From Maribacter spongiicola (GTDB lineage Bacteria > Bacteroidota > Bacteroidia > Flavobacteriales > Flavobacteriaceae): a stretch of DNA of 64,000 nucleotides. Positions 57,441 through 64,000 of the stretch are shown piece after piece. Position 1 is the stretch's first letter, and each line of letters begins with the position of its first letter. The notes beneath the pieces are model-generated. The model ran no database searches. It was not told where the DNA came from and saw only the letters and a program-made list of their open reading frames with translations. The stretch spans positions 185,096 through 249,095 of the forward strand of contig NZ_SOAY01000013.1 of NCBI RefSeq assembly GCF_004364165.1. The letters run 5' to 3'. The position numbers and the translations under genes are program-made.

Positions 57441-58519
57441 TTAGCAAAAATCGCAATTATGGCTATTATGACAAGGATAAAAATCACTAAAAAGAAAATT
57501 TTCCAAAACGAATATGGCCTATTTCCACTTAGCACCCCTGTTTGCCCATTTATATAAAAATTAAACTCTTTACCATCATACCTATATGAACTAAGATATA
57601 TAGGAAGCAAAATATGCTTGAACCTCTCATCGGTCAATTTAATATCGGCATTAGCTACTCTTTGAGTATCACCGCCAATATCGCGTTTTATCCAATTATA
57701 GGCGATATTCTTGGCTTCTTGAAAAGATTTGTGATGCCCTTCTTTTAGCGATACCGTATATTTCTCTGTTACAAAACCAGATAGATATTTTGAATTAAAT
57801 ACCACTAAATCCTTAAGATTCCAGAAGGCAACTTTAGCCGGAATTTCTTTTCGCTTCTTTTCTGATGCACTTATAAGTATATCATCAACAAAACCATCTA
57901 CTTTACCAGCAGCATAGGTCCACCTCGTTTTTCTTACCTGCCTAGTTCTTTTTCCCTTTTTACTATTATAGGTTTGAGTTTCATAGTAATAATCTCCTCT
58001 TTGCCCTTGGTAAGATGCAAAAAGGTTGGCATCGAACGTCCAGTATGGAATATACAACCCATGCAAACCTTCTGGGTCTAATGCAGCCTTTTTCAAATTA
58101 TCTGGCGCAAACCAAATTTTGCCGACCCAAGTTTTAAATATAGAATGTGCTTTTTTCGAATCTAACTGAAAAGGCACCAGTGCACCAGGTAATATCCAAC
58201 CTTCTTTTTCAATATCTTCTCTAATTAAAGGTTCGCTACAATACACACAATTAAGCGATTTGTAATTTTCCTCTACATGCTGGTTAGCACCACAATTCTT
58301 ACAATGCAGTAATTCTATGGTTTCTGTATAGGCATTTTCACCGACGATTTTGAGGTAATGCTCTAATTCTAGCTCTTCGAAACTACTTTTAGATTGCTCA
58401 ATAAACTCTTCATAACCACAATACTCGCATGTAAGTTGATGCGATCCTGGCTTAAATTTTAACTCGGCACCACAATTGGCGCATGCTTTTTTATATTCCG
58501 ATTGTTGAATGTCGTCCAT
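57437..58519 (-). CDS. Zinc-ribbon membrane protein (YdjG-like)
   Basis: 360 residues. Two N-terminal zinc ribbons (Cys13/16/31/34 and Cys73/76/91/94) are followed by a beta-rich middle (about 105-330, LYIPYWTFDANLFASYQGQR) and a C-terminal membrane helix (about 336-358, IFFLVIFILVIIAIIAIF). This makes it a tail-anchored, cytoplasmic protein. The architecture resembles B. subtilis YdjG, which works with an SPFH protein (YdjI) at the membrane. Here the SPFH gene lies 45 bp upstream and the phosphatase gene overlaps its end. Confidence 0.85.
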   Translation of the reverse strand: MDDIQQSEYKKACANCGAELKFKPGSHQLTCEYCGYEEFIEQSKSSFEELELEHYLKIVGENAYTETIELLHCKNCGANQHVEENYKSLNCVYCSEPLIREDIEKEGWILPGALVPFQLDSKKAHSIFKTWVGKIWFAPDNLKKAALDPEGLHGLYIPYWTFDANLFASYQGQRGDYYYETQTYNSKKGKRTRQVRKTRWTYAAGKVDGFVDDILISASEKKRKEIPAKVAFWNLKDLVVFNSKYLSGFVTEKYTVSLKEGHHKSFQEAKNIAYNWIKRDIGGDTQRVANADIKLTDERFKHILLPIYLSSYRYDGKEFNFYINGQTGVLSGNRPYSFWKIFFLVIFILVIIAIIAIFAK

Positions 58520-58564
58520 AGATAGGATCTCTTCTCTAAGAAAGGTCAGTTTATTTTCTCAAAA

Positions 58565-59701
58565 TTATGCCGTTGGTAAAGGTGGTGGTGTATTACCGCC
58601 TAAGAAAGATTTTAACTCTTCAATTTCTTTCAGTACCGTCCAATTTGCCATTCCTTGTTTCCAGATCAAAGAATCTCTATTGATAGTTCTGCTTGCAAAC
58701 AACTCCTTAAGTTTATCGAAAGAGACTGGCCCTAACTGTTGCCCGTTTACAGCGTAAAAATAAGAAACCTGCGCAGGCATCGGCGGCGGTGCTTGTGGCT
58801 GCTGTGTAGTTTGCCCACCAAAAGGTTGTGTACCCGGTTGCCCCATTAAACCACCCATTTGTTGCGCTAGTACAAAACCCATACCCATACCCATGCCGGC
58901 ACCAGCTGTACCACCTTCATTTTTTGCAGCCAACTCCATGGCTTTAGCGGCTTTGAACTGTGCTAATTTGCCCATGTCCAATTTATCTAAACGGCTATAC
59001 TCGAAAATCTCTTTTTTAAGCTCTTCTGGCATCGATACATTTTCGATGTAGAATCGCTCTAACTCAATACCTACCCTATTAAACTCTGGCTGCATTACCT
59101 CTTGGCAGGTTTCTGAAAGTTCACTAGTATTTGCAGCGTATAATTCAATCGGCAAATTAGCTTCACCTACCGTATCTGTAAAACGGGTTACGATCAAGCT
59201 TTTTAAATGTTCGTTAATTTCATAATTAGTAAAATTACCATCGGTACCTACCACGTCTACTATAAACTTACCTGGATCATTAATCCTAAAACTATAGGTT
59301 CCAAAAGCGCGAATCTCTACCAAACCGAAGCGGTCATCGCTTAACATGAACGGATTTTTGGTTCCCCATTTCTCATCTGTAAACAACCGTGTATTTACAA
59401 AATATACCTCAGCCTTGAACGGGCTATCAAAGCCATATTTCCATCCTTTCAGCGTGGTTAAAATCGGTAGGTTTTGAGTATTTAATGTATATGTGCCCGG
59501 CTTAAAAACATCTGCCAATTGTCCTTCATTGATAAAAACGGCTGTCTGCCCTTCGCGAACAATTAACTGCGCATTATTTTTAATCTCATTTTGGTAACGC
59601 TCAAAACGATGAACAATAGTATCGTTTGTATTATCTAGCCATTCAACAATATCTATAAATTCGTGGCTCAACTTTTTCTTTATTTCATCAAATATGCTCA
59701 T
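58565..59701 (-). CDS. SPFH-domain (virion core/YdjI-like) protein with GYF_2 domain
   Basis: About 378 residues from ATG 59701 (MSIFDEIKKKLSHEFIDIVE); nine residues upstream are less likely. An SPFH-type domain (about 20-270: REGQTAVFINEGQLADVFKP, VEIRAFGTYSFRI) is followed by a Gly/Met-rich stretch (GAGMGMGMGFVLAQQMGG), a Pro/Gln linker and a GYF_2 domain (about 310-360, YFYAVNGQQLGPVSFDKL). There is no membrane helix, so membrane attachment probably depends on the zinc-ribbon partner encoded next. Confidence 0.88.
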   Translation of the reverse strand: MSIFDEIKKKLSHEFIDIVEWLDNTNDTIVHRFERYQNEIKNNAQLIVREGQTAVFINEGQLADVFKPGTYTLNTQNLPILTTLKGWKYGFDSPFKAEVYFVNTRLFTDEKWGTKNPFMLSDDRFGLVEIRAFGTYSFRINDPGKFIVDVVGTDGNFTNYEINEHLKSLIVTRFTDTVGEANLPIELYAANTSELSETCQEVMQPEFNRVGIELERFYIENVSMPEELKKEIFEYSRLDKLDMGKLAQFKAAKAMELAAKNEGGTAGAGMGMGMGFVLAQQMGGLMGQPGTQPFGGQTTQQPQAPPPMPAQVSYFYAVNGQQLGPVSFDKLKELFASRTINRDSLIWKQGMANWTVLKEIEELKSFLGGNTPPPLPTA

Positions 59702-59885
59702 GGCTAGTATGTGTTTTAAAATGTGCAATTCAAGATATGCAATTCATCAACAGAGCCAAAACCCTTAGCATAATAATTCAATAAAATAATAACTAAACAA
59801 CCTTATTTTAATATTTCCTTAAGATTATTTAGGAAATGGTTGCTTTTTCTAATTAACTTGGACTTCCTAATTTTTTTTCGGAACT

Positions 59886-60830
59886 ATGAAAAAGGTATTT
59901 TGTATTGGTGAATTATTGATTGATTTCGTTGCTGAAAATCAAGGTAAAGATTTATCGAAAGCTAAAGAATTTTCTAAAAAAGCGGGTGGTGCACCTGCCA
60001 ATGTTGCCTGCGCTATTAGCAAACTAGGCGGAGATAGTTATTTCGTCGGCTGTGTTGGCAATGACCCTTTCGGAACATTCTTATTGCGTATTCTTGCCAA
60101 TGAAAAGGTAGATATTTCGTTAGCACAAAAAAGTGATACGTTTACAACACTTGCCTTTGTTTCTATCGATGCCGATGGTGAACGCGATTTCGTTTTTAGC
60201 CGTGGTGCAGATAAAGAACTTACTTATGATTCATCGCTAAAAACTAGTTTTGAAAATAACATTATCCACTTCGGCGCAGCCACTGCACTTTTAGGTGGTT
60301 CTTTAGAAGAAACATATAGTAGATACTTGTTTGACGGACTCACAAAAAAAGCCTTCATCAGTTTTGATCCTAATTATAGGGTTGACCTTTGGAAAGATAA
60401 AGAGGATGTTTTTATACGTAAATGCCATGCCTTTATCGAAAAATCTCACCTTTGTAAATTCAGTTTAGAAGAGGCCAAGTTATTATCAGGTAAAGATAAT
60501 TTAGAAGATGCTTGCAAGGTTTTTCACGAAATGGGAACAGTAATAATAGTGATTACCCTTGGTAGTGAAGGTACCCTTTTGAGCACTTCAAATTTTAGTA
60601 AAACCATACCTAGTATAAAAGTAACGCCTAAAGATACTACTGGTGCAGGTGATGCTTTTATTGGTTGTCTTTTACAACAAATTGCACAACATTCTAAAAT
60701 AGAAAATGTACTGGCAGACGAAAATCTTCTAACTAATATGGTAGAAAGAGCCAATAAAGCAGGTGCAATTACCACCGAAAATTTTGGTGCTATCGAATCT
60801 CTACCTACGTTACAACAATTAGATTCTTAA
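59886..60830 (+). CDS. PfkB-family carbohydrate kinase (fructokinase-like)
   Basis: 314 residues of the ribokinase fold. The substrate-side signature GGAPANVACAISKLGGDSYF and the ATP-side signature TTGAGDAFIGCLLQQ with the catalytic Asp are intact. A fructokinase assignment rests mainly on context: the amylosucrase-type gene starts 2 bp downstream and would release fructose. The opening FCIGELLIDFV is typical of fructokinases. Confidence 0.88.
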   Translation: MKKVFCIGELLIDFVAENQGKDLSKAKEFSKKAGGAPANVACAISKLGGDSYFVGCVGNDPFGTFLLRILANEKVDISLAQKSDTFTTLAFVSIDADGERDFVFSRGADKELTYDSSLKTSFENNIIHFGAATALLGGSLEETYSRYLFDGLTKKAFISFDPNYRVDLWKDKEDVFIRKCHAFIEKSHLCKFSLEEAKLLSGKDNLEDACKVFHEMGTVIIVITLGSEGTLLSTSNFSKTIPSIKVTPKDTTGAGDAFIGCLLQQIAQHSKIENVLADENLLTNMVERANKAGAITTENFGAIESLPTLQQLDS

Positions 60831-60831
60831 A

Positions 60832-62772
60832 ATGAACCAAGCTGAATTACTACGTTTACTGGCTACAAGAAGTCAAAATAAAAAAGGGGCTCAACCTTTA
60901 GCGTCTTTATTTGAACAACGATTAGCAACCAATCTTTCGCTAATTAAAACTCAGTTTTTTTCTTTGTACCAAGAAGACGAACATAAAGCATTCTTTTATA
61001 CACTTTTAGACACCCTCGAAACACTTTTTAAAGAGCGACCAACAGAATTACAAAAGCAAGATATCGTTCGGTTAAACTCTGGTAATTGGTACCAAAGTGA
61101 ACAAATGGTGGGTATGCAGTTGTATGTTGATCGCTTTAACAAAGACATTAACGGACTAAAAGAAAAACTACCTTATTTTGAAGATTTAGGTATTAACTTT
61201 CTTCACCTAATGCCGATTACAACAAGACCAGCTGGTGAAAATGACGGTGGTTATGCTGTAAATAGCTACCACGAAATTGATACCACCTACGGCACTAAAA
61301 ATGATTTTAAAGCTTTTACCAAAAAAGCACGAGAGAACAACATGTTCTTAATGCTCGATTTTGTGGTTAACCATACTTCAGATGAGTTTGAGTGGGCAAT
61401 GAAAGCAAAAGAAGGAAGCTTACACCATCAAAATTATTATTACACCTACTCTGATCGTCATATACCTGACGAATTCGAAAAGACGCTTCCTGAAATATTT
61501 CCACAGTCTGCACCAGGCAATTTTACTTATAACACAGAGATGGAAAAGTGGGTTATGACCTGCTTTAATACCTATCAATGGGATTTAAATTATAGAAACC
61601 CAGAAGTATTCATTGAAATGCTCGGCAATTTAATGTCTTTAGCCAACCTTGGTGTAGATGTTATACGTTTTGATGCACTTGCTTTTCTTTGGAAAAAACT
61701 CGGTACGTTATCACAGAATTTACCGGAAGCTCATACACTCATTTCTCTTTTTAGAATGTGCTTGCAGGTAATAGCACCAGGTGTTATTCTTTTGGCGGAA
61801 GCTATTGTAGCCCCTAGAAATATTATAAAGTATTTTGGAGAAGATACAACAGAAGGTAACGAATGCGAAGTTGCTTACAATGCCTCTTTAATGGCTTTAT
61901 TATGGAATTCGATTGCCACTAAAAAAGCCAATTTAATGGTCAAAAGTGTTACCGAAATACCAAGTAAACCTAATGACGCCACCTGGATCAATTACATTCG
62001 TTGCCACGATGACATCGGTCTTGGCTATGACGATGATTTTGTACGTGCCATGGGCTATGACCCAACAGCTCACAAGCAGTTTATATTAAATTATTATTGT
62101 GGTAAATTAGAGTGGTCACCTGCAAAAGGGCTAATGTTCATGTACAACCCCAAAAATGGAGATGGTAGAATTACCGGAAGCGCCGCATCTTTATTAGGCC
62201 TAGAAACTGCCTTATCCCAAAACAACAAACATATTGTCGATTATGCCATCACTAAAATCTTAATGATGCATGGTATTATTTTGACTTTTGGCGGAATACC
62301 GATGATTTATGCCGGCGATGAAATTGGCACCTTAAATGATTATTCTTACGAGCAGAATGTAGACCACGTAAATGATAATCGCTGGGTAAATAGACCTATG
62401 CAAAACTGGGATGTTGTTTCTAAATTGAAAACTAAAAAAGATAATCCTGCAAGCATCATCTTCAACGGATTAAAAAATATGATTCGCTTACGTAAAGAGC
62501 ACAGCGTATTTTCAGATACTAATGATATAAAAATTCATGGCTGCCCTAATCAGCATGTATTTGTGTATCAAAGAACACATGAGGACCAGAGTGTTTGGGT
62601 ACTGTCTAATTTTAATGAAGTTACCGAAACTTTAAATATTGGTTGGTTACTTTCTATCGGAATTCATGCCGGTACAAATTCTATTGACTTACTAACAGGT
62701 AACACTTTTGAACTCATACATAACGAACTTCCATTAAAGCCATACCAGCAAATTTGGATTAAGAATATTTAA
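60832..62772 (+). CDS. Amylosucrase-type GH13 alpha-glucosyl transferase
   Basis: 646 residues. An N-terminal helical domain (about 1-90), then a GH13 barrel with GINFLHLMPI, NDGGYAVNSY, LDFVVNHTSDEFEW, the nucleophile Asp in VDVIRFDALAFLW, the acid/base Glu in LLAEAIVAP and the transition-state Asp in RCHDDIGLGYDD. The last motif and the N-terminal domain point to amylosucrase (subfamily GH13_4), which makes alpha-1,4-glucan from sucrose and releases fructose; sucrose hydrolase is an alternative. There is no signal peptide. Its end overlaps the AlbA-type gene by 14 bp. Confidence 0.88.
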   Translation: MNQAELLRLLATRSQNKKGAQPLASLFEQRLATNLSLIKTQFFSLYQEDEHKAFFYTLLDTLETLFKERPTELQKQDIVRLNSGNWYQSEQMVGMQLYVDRFNKDINGLKEKLPYFEDLGINFLHLMPITTRPAGENDGGYAVNSYHEIDTTYGTKNDFKAFTKKARENNMFLMLDFVVNHTSDEFEWAMKAKEGSLHHQNYYYTYSDRHIPDEFEKTLPEIFPQSAPGNFTYNTEMEKWVMTCFNTYQWDLNYRNPEVFIEMLGNLMSLANLGVDVIRFDALAFLWKKLGTLSQNLPEAHTLISLFRMCLQVIAPGVILLAEAIVAPRNIIKYFGEDTTEGNECEVAYNASLMALLWNSIATKKANLMVKSVTEIPSKPNDATWINYIRCHDDIGLGYDDDFVRAMGYDPTAHKQFILNYYCGKLEWSPAKGLMFMYNPKNGDGRITGSAASLLGLETALSQNNKHIVDYAITKILMMHGIILTFGGIPMIYAGDEIGTLNDYSYEQNVDHVNDNRWVNRPMQNWDVVSKLKTKKDNPASIIFNGLKNMIRLRKEHSVFSDTNDIKIHGCPNQHVFVYQRTHEDQSVWVLSNFNEVTETLNIGWLLSIGIHAGTNSIDLLTGNTFELIHNELPLKPYQQIWIKNI

Positions 62773-63895
62773 CCTTTCTAAGCACTCGAAGTGCCTCTTT
62801 CAACGAATTATTTATTGCCGGGTATTTAGGTTTAAGCACTTGCCTGGCATTTTCCATTCGTTCTTTAGCCTCTTCAAATCCGTTGAGGTAGCATATTAAA
62901 TATGAATCTGCCAAGTATCGTAAACTTTTCACCTCATGTATAGTCAGTGCTAAACTTTTACCTGCTTTAATCACTAAAGCATTATTACTTTCATATATCT
63001 TTTGTAACTCTTGTTTATCATGTACAGGAGGATCAAAAAGTAAATCGCTGGTTATTTGATAGGTGCCATTCTCACTAAAATTTATGACCACTTTTTCTAA
63101 CGGATAATACCTTTGTTTCGCAGCCAGACCTAGCTGAACATATTCAATGGTAGTAAAAGAATCATCGTCATAAGCAATGGTAACCTCATCTAAGTTGGAG
63201 TAAAATAATTTTACCTGTTCATTTATCAATTCTATATCGACACGGTAGTAATAGGTTTCTCCATTGACGACCTTTTTATTGCCTGCCCAACAGACCACAA
63301 ACTGTTCTTTAAATACCTTATAATCGCTTTCTAAATCTTTATGCCGGTGGTTTATAAAATCTATAACTCCATCCAAAGTAAGCTCTATATTGTTCTTGGC
63401 ATGTTGTTCAATAGTAGCAACAGCTTCAGAATTAACATCTTTCAATTCAATATCAAAAACCTTGGGCAGGCTTATACTGCCCTCTCTAAAAAATACAGAA
63501 CCGCCATAATACTTCCAGATATTTTTTCTGAGCGAACAAATTTTTCCGATAGACTTAATGGTTACTAAACCCACCACTTTACCATTCGGTAAATGCGGAA
63601 AAGGAATATTCTCGTACGAAATTAAAGGCGGGTTATCTAAATAGGCATTTACCAAATTTTGAATCTTGCTGTCATCAAAAAAATCTACCCCTACTATTTT
63701 ATTATCCTCATCTTCAACGCCTACAACGATAAATGAATTATTCGTGGGGTTGCTATTTGCCAACGCACATACATGCTTTAAAAACTTACCCTTACCCTCC
63801 TTTTCTCCTATTGAAATAAATCGCTTTTTATCGTAAAAACTATTCTCGTCGTTATGAGCGAGTAAATTTTTTACCAAAAGGCGTTTATTGATCAT
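62759..63895 (-). CDS. AlbA/Schlafen-type putative ATP-binding protein
   Basis: 378 residues. An AlbA_2 (Schlafen-like) domain at about 10-140 has ENSFYDKKRFISIGEKEGKG, HVCALANSNPTNNSFIVVGV and EDNKIVGVDFF. The C-terminal half is unassigned (ELINEQVKLFYSNLDEV, PAINNSLKEALRVLRKVKY). Such proteins are putative regulators, nucleases or ATPases. Its start codon is 11 bp from a long heptanucleotide repeat, so expression may depend on repeat length. An in-frame TAA just before the ATG excludes an N-terminal extension through the repeat. Confidence 0.82.
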   Translation of the reverse strand: MINKRLLVKNLLAHNDENSFYDKKRFISIGEKEGKGKFLKHVCALANSNPTNNSFIVVGVEDEDNKIVGVDFFDDSKIQNLVNAYLDNPPLISYENIPFPHLPNGKVVGLVTIKSIGKICSLRKNIWKYYGGSVFFREGSISLPKVFDIELKDVNSEAVATIEQHAKNNIELTLDGVIDFINHRHKDLESDYKVFKEQFVVCWAGNKKVVNGETYYYRVDIELINEQVKLFYSNLDEVTIAYDDDSFTTIEYVQLGLAAKQRYYPLEKVVINFSENGTYQITSDLLFDPPVHDKQELQKIYESNNALVIKAGKSLALTIHEVKSLRYLADSYLICYLNGFEEAKERMENARQVLKPKYPAINNSLKEALRVLRKVKYS

Positions 63896-63905
63896 AAGTT
63901 ATAAT

Positions 63906-64000
63906 TTTTGGCTTTTGGCTTTTGGCTTTTGGCTTTTGGCTTTTGGCTTTTGGCTTTTGGCTTTTGGCTTTTGGCTTTTGGCTTTTGGCTTTTGGCTTTT
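63906..64000. repeat. Heptanucleotide tandem repeat (TTTTGGC)n, at least 13 units
   Basis: From 63906 the unit TTTTGGC is repeated 13 times without error, plus TTTT, to the window edge, so the true length is unknown. On the minus strand it reads (GCCAAAA)n and lies directly in front of the AlbA-type gene. The unit is not a multiple of three and contains no stop codon in any frame. The final copies are perfect, which suggests recent expansion. Confidence 0.95.

Noticed and set aside
63906..64000. Heptamer tract considered as a CRISPR array
   Set aside because: The units are 7 bases with no spacers, so it is a simple tandem repeat.

Overview
The window looks like chromosomal DNA of a marine-type Flavobacteriaceae bacterium (Bacteroidota). 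It is AT-rich, has several TonB-dependent receptors with carboxypeptidase-like N-terminal domains, many short lipoprotein signal peptides, Bacteroidota-type -7 boxes (TAnnTTTG) in front of genes, and a zinc-less DksA next to ileS. No tRNA, rRNA or CRISPR array was seen. Most of the window is ordinary housekeeping and accessory metabolism; genus-level naming is not attempted.

Left edge (1-2.5 kb): the end of a mobile element. A large serine recombinase gene lies against a TonB-dependent receptor gene that breaks off after its plug-domain motif, as expected if the element integrated inside that receptor gene. The rest of the element and the receptor's 3' part would be outside the window on the left.

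2.6-31 kb: a secreted EEP-family nuclease, a small membrane protein and an intact TonB receptor; a run DUF3108 - tryptophan 2,3-dioxygenase - M23 peptidase - glucose-6-phosphate isomerase; uvrC overlapping a patatin/beta-barrel fusion; 5-FTHF cyclo-ligase facing lspA; ileS - dksA - DUF4097-like - lspA; an Ala-rich repeat lipoprotein; recO overlapping a second intact TonB receptor; glutamate dehydrogenase; a cystathionine gamma-synthase-type enzyme; small lipoprotein, DinB, ArsC-like and EamA genes.

31-48 kb: a GntR/FCD regulator, thioesterase, nitronate monooxygenase-like enzyme, YheT hydrolase, lipoprotein cytochrome c, FrnE-type DsbA and thioredoxin, a lactonase-fold lipoprotein, a SulP transporter, a phytanoyl-CoA dioxygenase homologue divergent from an AraC regulator, DUF421, a duplicated-repeat lipoprotein, and a glycerol set (gpsA, glpD, glpK).

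48-64 kb: CvpA, two tandem CAP-domain lipoproteins, 3-hydroxyanthranilate dioxygenase (a second kynurenine-pathway gene, 40 kb from the first), an ALDH7 dehydrogenase, an OmpA protein plus a membrane-anchored helix-hairpin-helix protein, a stearoyl-ACP-type desaturase, an SPFH / zinc-ribbon / phosphatase cluster, a fructokinase-amylosucrase pair that could convert sucrose to glucan and fructose-6-phosphate, and an AlbA/Schlafen-type protein whose upstream region is a heptanucleotide tandem repeat running off the right edge.

The signals most worth a second look are the recombinase insertion into a receptor gene, the (TTTTGGC)n tract directly in front of the AlbA-type gene, and two copies of a hairpin-plus-conserved-tail intergenic element. 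No clearly new defence or mobile system is fully contained in the window.
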